Source: Bacteroidaceae bacterium (GTDB lineage Bacteria > Bacteroidota > Bacteroidia > Bacteroidales > Bacteroidaceae). From it: a stretch of DNA of 64,000 nucleotides. The stretch is taken from contig CABIVS010000002.1 of assembly GCA_902362375.1 (NCBI GenBank), forward strand, positions 456,757 to 520,756, read 5' to 3'. Position 1 is the stretch's first letter. Each line of letters opens with the position of its first letter. Positions 19,285 through 27,612 of the stretch are shown piece after piece. The position numbers and the translations under genes were made by a program. The notes under the pieces were generated by a model that did no database searches, was not told the DNA's origin, and worked only from the letters and a program-made list of their open reading frames with translations.

Positions 19285-19477
19285 TGCATTACTTTAACTA
19301 CATAAATTAAGAACTCTAGGAGGCGCTTAGTTGTATATTTTCATGAATGTATTTTAGAATATGTTTGTGTTTTGATATTACGATTCTGCCCCCGTGTTGG
19401 AAGGTTAATGCCTCCACTGTACCTAGAGCTTCGGCGTAGTTATGTAATGCAACGGGTCAGCAGGATCGTATTTTTTT
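19285..19477 (+). ncRNA. Small structured RNA, copy 1 of a paralogous family
   Basis: About 190 nt from the promoter to a T-run at 19471-19477, with no ORF. The 3' scaffold folds as an outer stem TACGATTCTG/CAGGATCGTA (19379-19388/19461-19470), then CCCGT/ACGGG (19391-19395/19452-19456), a hairpin carrying loop GTTAATGC (19404-19411), and a small hairpin with a UUCG tetraloop. Copy 2 keeps this fold with a compensatory A-U to G-C change in the outer stem, and a third RNA at 53606 keeps the architecture. The 5' 90 nt differ between copies. I infer a trans-acting sRNA with a variable targeting region. The target is unknown, and the 5' end is estimated from the promoter. Confidence 0.72.
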
Positions 19478-19703
19478 GATACCCCTGTAATGTAGTGAAA
19501 GGTGGGCATTAGAAATGCTCTTCCATAAAAAAATAAGGGTAGAATCCTTGTTCCTATAATCTCAAAAACAACCAATCTTCACAATTCGTTTATTGTTTTG
19601 TTTACTTTTTGCATATGAATATTTTATCCATTTTTACATGTAACCAGAAATAATAGTCTATAAAAAATATATCATTTTGATTGTTTTTTGGAAAAAATAT
19701 TCG

Positions 19704-19711
19704 CATCTTTG
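19704..19711 (+). promoter_or_regulatory. -7 box of small RNA copy 2
   Basis: CATCTTTG followed by the same GTAATGCATTAC as copy 1. An imperfect -33 (ATTG at 19680-19683) lies 20 nt upstream. Confidence 0.68.
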
Positions 19712-19714
19712 TAA

Positions 19715-19905
19715 TGCATTACCTATCTATGCCGACTGAGTGACTAGGTGACTTTAGTCGTAAACGACTACGAACATATTTTTAATATGTTCGTAGTTTC
19801 GCGATATTACGGTTCTGTCCCCGTGTGGAGGGTTAATGCTCCCACTGTATCCTAGGCTTCGGCATAGATATGTAATGCAACGGGTTAGCAGGACCGTATT
19901 TTTTT
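19715..19905 (+). ncRNA. Small structured RNA, copy 2 of a paralogous family
   Basis: Tandem paralogue about 430 bp downstream of copy 1. Its scaffold comprises TACGGTTCTG/CAGGACCGTA (19808-19817/19889-19898), CCCGT/ACGGG, loop GTTAATGC at 19832-19839, the UUCG hairpin, and a T-run at 19899-19905. The variable 5' part contains a perfect 13-bp hairpin (19767-19779/19785-19797) that copy 1 lacks. An alternative pairing TAGTCG/CGACTA (19755-19760/19765-19770) overlaps it, so two folds compete. The wider 19064-20234 interval has no protein gene apart from these RNAs. It also has an 11-bp hairpin at 20087-20111 of terminator shape. Confidence 0.72.
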
Positions 19906-20234
19906 ATAATTGATTTAGAACTTGACTTTGTAAATGGGAAAATTTAGCAATATAAATATTATTTTATGTATCGCTTATCGTATTGATTGAGTAATGAAAC
20001 GTGCGATATAGTTTAGTGATTATGCAGAGTACAATTCTCAAAGTTATGTTTTGACGTTCGGGATGAAACTCTTTTTCCTCTTACTGAACTATCTGAATTT
20101 TTCAGATAGTTGCATTTTCTTGTACTTCTTCTGATTCGTTATAATGGAAGTCTTTTTATCTTTTTGTATATTAATCTGAATATTGATTTGGGTAAGAGGG
20201 TGTACGTTAAATATAATTATGGTTTGAGATGGTT

Positions 20235-20399
20235 ATTCTAATGTAAATGTAATACTTCGCTTAACTTATCTCCAATAATTTTTTTCTCATTACTACCAAT
20301 AGTAGACAATCTCACCAACGGAATTCCGTATAACTCTAAAATACGATCCTTTTTAATATCATGTTCTGACTGACTTGTCCCCGATTTATGGAATGTATA
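20235..20399 (-). pseudogene. Duplicated 3' fragment of the helicase-nuclease gene
   Basis: A 165-bp direct repeat of 21128-21292 with only a handful of mismatches, encoding the last 50 or so residues of the neighbouring helicase-nuclease ('DRILELYGIPLVRL'). Homology stops abruptly at about 20399, where it joins the truncated DUF1016 gene. It is a recombination scar, not a functional gene. Confidence 0.88.
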
Positions 20400-20411
20400 C
20401 TTTTCGGACCC

Positions 20412-20750
20412 TCATTCCGTTTCATTTTTTCCACCAAGTTGGTGGAAAGTTTTCAGAGCATCCTTGTATAACAAATAAAACTTCCTACAATAGTAAATAT
20501 TGCTCTTTGATAAACCAGCCGCATTGGGTATGGCTTCACGTAAATCTTTGCTTAATTGAGTGATAACACTTTCGCCCCAGCGTTCTTCTACGTGCAATTC
20601 AACAATGTCACGACCTAAAAGCCAGTTGAATTTCAACTGTTCCACATTTACTTTCACCGCTGCCTTTATTGGGCTTTGACGATAGCGACCGCAAAGGTTT
20701 TTCACCCATTGCAGATATTCTTTATCAAGTATGTTTATTGACTTGTTCAT
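20412..20750 (-). pseudogene. Truncated DUF1016 / YhcG-like gene (N-terminal part only)
   Basis: The 112 codons begin naturally ('KEYLQWVKNLCGRYRQS') and follow the DUF1016 N-terminal domain through 'WGESVITQLSKDLREAIP' and 'GLSKSNIYYCRKFY'. The frame then breaks off at 'HQLGG' where the family would continue into its PD-(D/E)XK nuclease domain. Such proteins usually have about 330-380 residues and often lie beside type I RM genes. It is 6 bp from an hsdS remnant. A translated stub is possible, but nuclease function is gone. Confidence 0.85.
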
Positions 20751-20756
20751 CGTAAT

Positions 20757-20948
20757 CTATAATACTTCAGTTGCGTTAATTTTTAGTTCTCCTGACATCA
20801 GCTTCGGGAGAAGTGTGTCGCGTAGAATTGTTAACCTAATACTTTCCTGTTCATTTCTTAGTATTTGGTCGAAATACGGTTTATTTATCTGCCTATTTTG
20901 ATAAAACAGATGATTCTTATTGTTATGTGTATTGTATCTTATCCGCAT
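20757..20948 (-). pseudogene. hsdS 3' remnant
   Basis: The last 35-40 codons ('TILRDTLLPKLMSGELKI') are the standard C-terminal end of a type I specificity subunit of a different subfamily from the shufflon copies. The 5' portion of this short frame is unrelated AT-rich sequence. With the DUF1016 stub it represents a decayed type I RM locus. The 182 bp from here to the helicase contain nothing recognisable. Confidence 0.75.
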
Positions 20949-21130
20949 TTTAATTAATGTATTAGAAGTCGAAAATAATTTCCATTGTGCTGTCGTACTT
21001 TAAATGAGAAGTAAATGTAGGTATTATTATTGATGTAATTGTTATAGTTGGAGTAAAATTTATTCTTTTGGTTGTTAGAATATGCAGAAACTTCTATTCT
21101 AACAAAAAAATATGATTTGCAATGAGCATT

Positions 21131-23908
21131 CTAATGCAAGTTTAATACTTCGCTTAACTTATCTCCAATAATTTTTTTCTCATTACTACCAATAGTAGAC
21201 AATCTCACCAACGGGATTCCGTACAACTCTAAAATACGATCCTTTTTAATATCACGTTCTGACTGACTCGTCCCCGATTTGTGGAATGTATAACCATCTG
21301 TCTCAATAGCCAATACCGGTTGTTTACTCACACGATTATAAATTAGAAAATCGATATGAGTATTTATATTTGCAGCATATTTGCTTTCCTCTTCATTCAA
21401 TAGAGAATAATCCTGAATCAACATATAGAGTGGTAAATGGCAAATGATATTCAGATGACGCATATTGATATTCTCTTTCAGAATATCTTCAAGTAAGGCA
21501 AATGTAAGATTCTCGGAATCGTATTCGGATATTTTCTTGTGTTTCTTCAAATAGGCAATTCGGGCATCTGTATATTGCTCATATAGATAATCGAATATGG
21601 AATGAATCTTACTGGTGGAAACAGTGCCATTGTTATATTCGATATAAGCGATCAAATCGCTGATATTGCAGTCTTTGGGTTGTTCGTTTCCCGATACGAC
21701 TAAGTAGAATTGTGACTTAGCCCTCGAAACAGCAACATTGAGCAGGTTTGGATCGTCGGAAAAGGAAGTGATGACATCGTCGACAGTGGTCATAATGATA
21801 GCATCCTTTTCTCTTCCCTGAAATTTATGGACTGTTGCGACATCAATATCCTCTTCAAGTGCGGATTTTACTGCATCTACTTGTTTGTTATATGGAGCTA
21901 TGACGCCAATTTCATCTGTTTCATAAGATAGATTCGGTAGTACTTCCTCTTTGATAACATCTATTTCCCGTTGATTCATGTGACTGCGGGAGTGGTTACC
22001 TTTGGCTGTCCGTATGGCACAAATGACATCCTCTTCTCCTTTATCACGTGTCATGATGACGAGATCTCCACCATAAAATTTCTGATTACAGAAGTTGATG
22101 ATTCGAGGATGGCATCGATAATGTTCCCGTAGCAAGGTCTGCGGTACATTTGGAATAACTTTGCAGATGGATTGCAAAAAACTCATATTGGCACAATCAT
22201 ATTCCGGCTTAATCAGGCAGGCATTAGCGATAAAGTTTAGCTTTTCCTTATCTTCTTCTGTGACTACATTGGGGAGTTGCATGGTGTCGCCGACAATGAT
22301 TGCATTTTTAGCACATGACAAGGCTAAAGCTCCGGTTTCAACGGAAACCTGCGACGCTTCGTCCATAATGATATAATCATATACAGCATCTCGTTGCAGA
22401 CTGCTTAATGATGAAAAGGTCGTACTTAAGATAATAGGGTATTCTTTTTGTACCTCTCGCCAATTATTTCTTAGATCAGGGAGCGTAAAGATGGGTTTGT
22501 CATGATTATTGCCATAGGTGTGAAATAACTGATTCTTTAGATATTTCATTGATGTATCAGCCATTTGTCTAGCCATTTCTGCTGCATCTTTGTTGGCAAG
22601 TTCCTTTTCTAATGTGTCTATTTCAACTTCTAGTTCTGCGTACTTTGTTTGGTAGAATAAGATTTGGAAGTCGGCGATAATCAAACTCATCTCCCGTTTA
22701 TAGAAACCTTTATCGGGGATTTTACAAATCGCTTTGCTCCTGAATTTAAAGAATAACCATTTCAACCGTTGAATAAAAGCTGCTATTCCCCGAAGACTTG
22801 ATGATTGTTCTTTTTCTGCAAATTGCTGACATTCATTCCATAAATTCAGAAGGTCTGCCGAACTGGAACTCTTTCGTTGTTTGAGAGTAATTTCTTTTGT
22901 TCCGAACTCTTGCAGATAATGTTGCCACTCTATTTTTAAAGCTTGTATTTCCTGTCTTGCCATGGCAAGGCGTTCCTGTTTGGAAAATATGCTTTTGAGT
23001 TCTTCTGTCTGATGATGTATCTGATTGAGAAATTGAGGTTGGTCGGCATCCGCATCATGCCATGACTCAAAGTTCTCCGGATATTGTTTTTCCTCTTCTT
23101 GAGTCTCGATGAATTTCTCTTTGTTAGCTGTGCTGCCAAGCAATGCAACAATGAAACCCATATCGTATTTGGATAACTTCTCAAGTACATTGACGATGGC
23201 GGAGTTATTATTAGATACTACCTGAACAGTCTTACCACGCACAAGGATATTGGCAATGATGTTCAGAATCGTTTGTGTCTTTCCGGTTCCCGGAGGTCCT
23301 TGCACAACACTGATTTGATTCTCAAAAGCTGCCTGGACTGCTTTTTGTTGGCTTGCATTACAACCGAAAGGAAAAATCAAGGTTGAGGCAGTCTGGGTCT
23401 GCATTTTATATTTTTGAGGATTCAGATATACAGCAATAGCTCTGTTGTTTGCGATGAAATGAATCTTTTCATATTGTTTTGCCAATAGCTTCGTTCCGTC
23501 ATCAGCTTTCAATTCATTCGCATCGGCAACTTTCTTCAAATATTCGAATATGCTTTTCGAACGACTCTCTCCCAAACATGATTCGATAATTTCTAAGTCC
23601 TTTTCTCTGTAATCATACTCTTTGCCATTCTGAAAACGAATGTGCCAATAGCAGCGTGATCCGGCTTTAAAAATAGATAAGGCTTTAATGTTTGATAAAG
23701 TTCTCCCTTTACTGATTATTTGATAATTATTGGGGTCCGGTTTGTCCGGATCAGTCAGCCAAAGGACATTTTCTTCTTTGTAAGTATACGCACTGGGAAT
23801 ATTCCGGAATATTATCTTATAGTTGCCATTATGATTCTGGCAGCTTTCTATTTCAGGAGTCTTGATTTGACCTTTTATAATAATCAGATTTTCGGAGGTA
23901 TCTATCAT
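21131..23908 (-). CDS. SF1 (UPF1/Dna2-like) helicase with C-terminal nuclease domain
   Basis: A 925-residue protein with superfamily 1 helicase motifs: 'QQKAVQAAF' (Q region) and Walker A GPPGTGKT near residue 200-210, Walker B/motif II 'YIIMDEASQV' near 515, motif III 'VGDTMQLPNV', motif IV 'REHYRCHPRII', motif V/VI 'TVHKFQGREKDAI' and 'NVAVSRAKSQF'. The segment 'HIDFLIYNRV...LAIETDGYTFH...DRILELYGI' at about 845-905 is a Vsr/DUF2726-like PD-(D/E)XK nuclease core (D, then E-x-D). Proteins of this build occur in defence and repair contexts. It is encoded alone and its substrate is unknown. Confidence 0.82.
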   Translation of the reverse strand: MIDTSENLIIIKGQIKTPEIESCQNHNGNYKIIFRNIPSAYTYKEENVLWLTDPDKPDPNNYQIISKGRTLSNIKALSIFKAGSRCYWHIRFQNGKEYDYREKDLEIIESCLGESRSKSIFEYLKKVADANELKADDGTKLLAKQYEKIHFIANNRAIAVYLNPQKYKMQTQTASTLIFPFGCNASQQKAVQAAFENQISVVQGPPGTGKTQTILNIIANILVRGKTVQVVSNNNSAIVNVLEKLSKYDMGFIVALLGSTANKEKFIETQEEEKQYPENFESWHDADADQPQFLNQIHHQTEELKSIFSKQERLAMARQEIQALKIEWQHYLQEFGTKEITLKQRKSSSSADLLNLWNECQQFAEKEQSSSLRGIAAFIQRLKWLFFKFRSKAICKIPDKGFYKREMSLIIADFQILFYQTKYAELEVEIDTLEKELANKDAAEMARQMADTSMKYLKNQLFHTYGNNHDKPIFTLPDLRNNWREVQKEYPIILSTTFSSLSSLQRDAVYDYIIMDEASQVSVETGALALSCAKNAIIVGDTMQLPNVVTEEDKEKLNFIANACLIKPEYDCANMSFLQSICKVIPNVPQTLLREHYRCHPRIINFCNQKFYGGDLVIMTRDKGEEDVICAIRTAKGNHSRSHMNQREIDVIKEEVLPNLSYETDEIGVIAPYNKQVDAVKSALEEDIDVATVHKFQGREKDAIIMTTVDDVITSFSDDPNLLNVAVSRAKSQFYLVVSGNEQPKDCNISDLIAYIEYNNGTVSTSKIHSIFDYLYEQYTDARIAYLKKHKKISEYDSENLTFALLEDILKENINMRHLNIICHLPLYMLIQDYSLLNEEESKYAANINTHIDFLIYNRVSKQPVLAIETDGYTFHKSGTSQSERDIKKDRILELYGIPLVRLSTIGSNEKKIIGDKLSEVLNLH

Positions 23909-24095
23909 AGGCTTGTGTGTAAATATAATAAGTCGTGCTGCTGTTCTTATTTATTATTTTGGATATAAAAGTAAGAATATTTTCCAGAATATCAAAACCG
24001 AAGTAGAAAAAACAGTGAATGACTTTATTCAGTTTTGTATTGTTATAAATATAGAGTGAGATTTGGTTTGGGGGTATTGAACGTGATAAAAGAGA

Positions 24096-24125
24096 TTTGT
24101 TTTGCCAATGAAATCATTATCTTTG
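24096..24125 (+). promoter_or_regulatory. Promoter of the zinc dehydrogenase operon
   Basis: TTTG at 24096-24099 and TATCTTTG at 24118-24125, 18 nt apart, in the 249-bp divergent gap after the helicase start. The leader is about 25-30 nt. Confidence 0.65.
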
Positions 24126-24145
24126 CAAGGTATATATTAATGAAT

Positions 24146-24157
24146 GAGGAGGATATT
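24146..24157 (+). promoter_or_regulatory. Shine-Dalgarno site deciding the dehydrogenase start
   Basis: AGGAGG at 24147-24152, 5 nt before the ATG at 24158. This is unusually strong for Bacteroides and argues against the in-frame ATG at 24140. Confidence 0.7.
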
Positions 24158-25198
24158 ATGCTTGCATACACATATATTGAACACGGAAAGTTTGATTTGC
24201 AGGAGAAGGCGAGACCGGAAATAAAGGATTCACGGGATGCAATCGTACGTGTAACACTTGGTAGCATCTGCACCAGTGATCTTCATATTAAACATGGCAG
24301 TGTGCCGCGTGCTGTGCCCGGAATAACTGTCGGGCATGAGATGGTAGGTGTGGTAGAACAAGTGGGGGCTGATGTCACTTCGGTGAAGCCTGGTGACAGG
24401 GTGACTGTGAATGTCGAAACTTTCTGCGGTGAGTGTTTTTTCTGTAAGCATGGATATGTGAATAACTGTACTGACCCTAATGGCGGTTGGGCTTTAGGTT
24501 GTCGAATTGATGGCGGTCAGGCGGAATATGTCAGAGTTCCTTATGCGGATCAAGGTTTGAACCGTATTCCGGATACAGTGAGTGATGAACAAGCTTTGTT
24601 TGTCGGTGATGTGCTTGCAACAGGTTTTTGGGCAGCACGCATCTCGGAAATTACCGAGGAAGATACTGTTCTTATCATCGGTGCCGGACCTACCGGGATT
24701 TGTACTTTGTTGTGTGTGATGCTGAAGAAGCCAAAACGCATTATTATCTGTGAGAAGTCTCCTGAAAGAATTCGGTTTGTCCGCGAGCATTATCCTGATG
24801 TGTTGGTGACTGAACCGGAAAACTGCAAGGATTTTGTTTTCAAGAACAGTGACCATGGTGGTGCAGATGTTGTTTTGGAAGTGGCAGGGAGTGACGATTC
24901 TTTTTATTTGGCTTGGGATTGCGCCCGTTCTAATGCTATTGTCACGATTGTAGCCCTCTATGACAAACCACAGCTTCTTCCTTTACCTGATATGTATGGC
25001 AAGAATTTGATTTTCAAAACAGGGGGAGTGGATGGCTGCGACTGTGCCGAAATCCTTGCGCTGATTGAGGAAGGTATAATTGATACTACTCCTCTTATTA
25101 CGCACCGGTTTTCGTTGAATGAGATTGAGGAAGCTTACCGTATTTTCGAGAACAAGTTGGATGGGGTTATTAAAGTAGCTATATCAGGAAGTAAGTAA
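24158..25198 (+). CDS. Zinc-dependent alcohol dehydrogenase family protein
   Basis: This 346-residue medium-chain dehydrogenase is NAD(P)-dependent. Catalytic zinc ligands are C38, H60 and E61 ('SICTSDLH', 'VGHEMVG'). The structural zinc lobe has four Cys in 'CGECFFCKHGYVNNC'. The Rossmann motif GAGPTG lies near residue 175. It oxidises an alcohol or polyol or reduces the aldehyde, but the substrate is not evident. It resembles sorbitol and threonine dehydrogenases more than ethanol enzymes. It is probably co-transcribed with the phosphatase-like gene 15 bp downstream. Confidence 0.88.
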   Translation: MLAYTYIEHGKFDLQEKARPEIKDSRDAIVRVTLGSICTSDLHIKHGSVPRAVPGITVGHEMVGVVEQVGADVTSVKPGDRVTVNVETFCGECFFCKHGYVNNCTDPNGGWALGCRIDGGQAEYVRVPYADQGLNRIPDTVSDEQALFVGDVLATGFWAARISEITEEDTVLIIGAGPTGICTLLCVMLKKPKRIIICEKSPERIRFVREHYPDVLVTEPENCKDFVFKNSDHGGADVVLEVAGSDDSFYLAWDCARSNAIVTIVALYDKPQLLPLPDMYGKNLIFKTGGVDGCDCAEILALIEEGIIDTTPLITHRFSLNEIEEAYRIFENKLDGVIKVAISGSK

Positions 25199-25213
25199 AA
25201 ATAGAATTTGTGT

Positions 25214-25690
25214 ATGAAGAATATACTGATAGTAAGTAATAATGATATGTGCCGCAGTCGTATGGCACAGGAAATTTTGAACTCCTTCGGTAGAGGGATG
25301 AAGATTAGTACTGCCGGTATTTTGGCTGGAAATTCTGTCCCTGACGTTGTTTGCCAAGTGATGGAACAAAATGGATATGACTTTTCGCGTAGAAAGCCCT
25401 GTGATGTTGCGACATATGCTCAACAGACATGGGATTATGTCATTACCCTTTGTCCGGAAGCGGAGGAAGTGCAAAAGGAAATGCAGGGTGTAGTGAGAAA
25501 ATACGTTTCTTTCAACTTTACAGATCCCTTTCAGGGAGGAATTCATGTAGAAGATGAGCAGGAAGAACGGGTTAGAGCACTATATGACATCATGCATAAA
25601 GAACTGTATGAGTTCTTTCGAAGTGAATTGATGGAAAAATTATTGCCTCGCTGTTCCTGTGGCGCAAATACGTATTGTAGGTGTGAGTAG
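25214..25690 (+). CDS. Low-molecular-weight phosphatase / arsenate reductase-like protein, nucleophile Cys missing
   Basis: About 158 residues with the LMW-PTP fold. The N-terminal strand and P-loop read 'ILIVSNNDMCRSRMAQ', where active members have C-x5-R ('VCxGNxCRS'). Here the nucleophilic Cys is Ser, while the second Cys and the Arg remain. The downstream 'DYVITLC' and 'FTDPF' segments match the family, the latter holding the general-acid Asp. The C-terminus has a cluster 'CSCGANTYCRC' that could bind a metal. The ATG at 25214 is chosen over a TTG two codons upstream. Classical phosphatase activity is doubtful. Confidence 0.8.
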   Translation: MKNILIVSNNDMCRSRMAQEILNSFGRGMKISTAGILAGNSVPDVVCQVMEQNGYDFSRRKPCDVATYAQQTWDYVITLCPEAEEVQKEMQGVVRKYVSFNFTDPFQGGIHVEDEQEERVRALYDIMHKELYEFFRSELMEKLLPRCSCGANTYCRCE

Positions 25691-25704
25691 GAATATAAGT
25701 AAAA

Positions 25705-26547
25705 TCATATATGTACATCATCCGGTGATGGTGGCAGATCTGTGTCATTTTGAACGCGAAGTTGCCAGAAAGCAATAGCGGATGCGGCGGCTACATTGAG
25801 AGAGTCGACACCGTTTGCCATAGGAATGCGGACTACATAGTCCGCTTCATTAATTGTTTCGTTTTGAAGACCGTCTCCCTCTGTTCCCATTACGATGGCT
25901 AACTTGGGTTCGGTTGCTAAGATAGGATTATCGATGGAGATTGATTTCTCCGTGAGTGCCATAGCGACTGTACGAAAACCCAGTTTGCGCAACTCATTGG
26001 GAGAACCGTCCAACCAAGTCCATGGTATCAGGAAGACAGAACCCATCGAAACCCTGACTGCACGTCGGTTCAACGGATCGCAGGAATTACGCGTCAATAA
26101 TATAGCATCTATTCCCAAGGCGGCTGCGGAACGGAAGATGGCTCCGATATTAGTAGTGTCCACCACACCCTCAATGACTACGATCCGCCGGGCTTTCCGG
26201 CATACTTCTTCTACACTTGGTAGTGCCCGACGACGCATGGCACAGAGGACACCGCGCGTCAGTGTATATCCGGTCAATGTGGCAAGTAACTTTCTTTCAC
26301 CAGTATAGACTGGTATATCACCACAACGTTCAATAATGCCAGCGGCATCACCAGTGATATGTTTCTGTTCACACAAGAGGGCTAAAGGCTCATAACCAGC
26401 ATTCAGAGCTACATGGATAACTTTGGGACTTTCTGCAATAAACAATCCCTTATCAGGCTCGATACGATTGCGTAATTGAGCTTCGGTGAGGGTACTGAAT
26501 ATTTCTACTCCGGAGTCTGTTAAGGATGATATTTCTATAATAGGCAT
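25705..26547 (-). CDS. TrmH/SpoU-family RNA 2'-O-ribose methyltransferase
   Basis: A 280-residue SPOUT enzyme that methylates ribose 2'-OH of rRNA or tRNA with S-adenosylmethionine. Motif 1 is 'VDTTNIGAIFRSA', motif 2 'IVMGTEGDGL', and motif 3 'IPMANGVDSLNVAAASAI', which forms the trefoil knot. The N-terminal 90 residues are the substrate-binding domain ('LFIAESPKVIHVAL'). It converges on the phosphatase-like gene, with 14 bp between. The target nucleotide cannot be told from sequence. Confidence 0.88.
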   Translation of the reverse strand: MPIIEISSLTDSGVEIFSTLTEAQLRNRIEPDKGLFIAESPKVIHVALNAGYEPLALLCEQKHITGDAAGIIERCGDIPVYTGERKLLATLTGYTLTRGVLCAMRRRALPSVEEVCRKARRIVVIEGVVDTTNIGAIFRSAAALGIDAILLTRNSCDPLNRRAVRVSMGSVFLIPWTWLDGSPNELRKLGFRTVAMALTEKSISIDNPILATEPKLAIVMGTEGDGLQNETINEADYVVRIPMANGVDSLNVAAASAIAFWQLRVQNDTDLPPSPDDVHI

Positions 26548-27345
26548 AGTGACTTCTTGAAATGATCTATTTTATTGCAGCGATGATAGCATGCACTTCT
26601 CTTACTTACCGATGCAAAATATTTTTTTAATGCCTATCCACAACCTTGCAAGTGCTTGAAATATAGTATATTACAAAGTTTTACCGAAGGACAGAAGTTC
26701 GTTCGGGGGGACAGACTAGGGACTGCTTTTTTGCAAAGAAACCAATAAAATCTGCAAAAACGCACTTTTTTTAGAATTTTTAGCATATTTGCATTTCGTT
26801 GCATAGTAAAATAGCCTTTAATTGGAGCTGAAATTGCACCTGCGATTGCTATTAAATTTAGTGGTTTAGTTTAGTCCAATGTATATATAGAAATAGGAGT
26901 AAACTAAACTGCCTTTATCGACAAATCTAAGAGGCTCGTTATAGCAGCGGCTTTACACTCTTCTAAAATGGACTTTGTTCCTCTCATTTGCAGATGTTAT
27001 GTGTTTCTTTATATCCGTCTACCCTTTAGTAAGTGTTTCTGAGAAGTGCCAAAGTATACTCGTTTTGCTTCTCAAAAGAAGAGAGAAGTAGGTCTTTCAT
27101 AGGTTGGGTATACCATCTAATTTTTCTTTTCTCAAGCAATCGTTTATTGACCCATTACAGTCATTTCCGAAGTTTGCTTCGAGAACATTAAGGTTTTATT
27201 CTTTAATTTTTGGTGTCATCCTTTGCTTCTTGAGTATCATTCTTTGCCTTTTGGGTGTCATTCTGAATTTTCTGTCCACCTTTTTACGTTTCTTGTCCAC
27301 TTATTCTTGTTCAACATCTTTATAATTTAACGTATCTATTTGTTG

Positions 27346-27400
27346 TTTTGGGGTTCACTTTAGGGTTCATTTTGGGGTTCAATCAAAGTTTTGGGGTTCA
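27346..27400 (+). repeat. Four short direct repeats (TTTTGGGGTTCA)
   Basis: Copies at 27346, 27359 (one base changed and one shorter), 27370 and 27389, spaced by 1-8 nt. The purpose is unknown. They lie about 200 bp before the AbiL-like operon. Confidence 0.8.
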
Positions 27401-27548
27401 TATTATCGAACTTGTTACCATTAATCCCTGCTTGTGTCATTTATCTCTGACAATAAAACATGTTCTTCGATGATTTAAGAGTTATAATAGTGAAATTTCA
27501 TTTATAATTGTAAAATCCGTAACAAAACAACAAAATAATGGTTTATAA

Positions 27549-27580
27549 ATTGATTTTATCTGGTTTTATAAGTATATTTG
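27549..27580 (+). promoter_or_regulatory. Promoter of the AbiL-like operon
   Basis: ATTG at 27549-27552 and TATATTTG at 27573-27580 with 20 nt between. The leader is about 25 nt. Confidence 0.65.
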
Positions 27581-27612
27581 CATCGTAAAAGTAGAACGTT
27601 AATAGTACAACT

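Larger units (their letters stand above)
26548..27612. other. 1.06-kb gene-poor interval
   Basis: No convincing gene is present. It contains an imperfect inverted repeat near 26866-26909 (TTAGTTTAGTCC against GGAGTAAACTAA), a C-rich minus-strand decayed frame near 27180-27305 with repeated 'RMTPK/RMILK' units, and the direct repeats at 27346-27400. The plus-strand frame 27104-27325 is hydrophobic because it is antisense to the Lys/Arg-rich frame. The look is that of a worn edge of a mobile or defence insertion. Confidence 0.6.

Noticed and set aside
19379..19477. Cobalamin riboswitch (CACTG near a hairpin and CCCCG block)
   Set aside because: The conserved cobalamin core (GGTG..A..TCC and a proper B12 box) is missing. 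The element ends in its own terminator with no gene for B12 uptake downstream, and it repeats as an independent unit with its own promoter.
27104..27325. Small hydrophobic membrane protein
   Set aside because: Its hydrophobicity comes from being antisense to a repetitive Lys/Arg/Pro-coding strand. No ribosome-binding site or promoter is associated.
27346..27400. CRISPR array
   Set aside because: Repeats are only 11-12 bp, spacers 1-8 nt, and there are no cas genes in the window.
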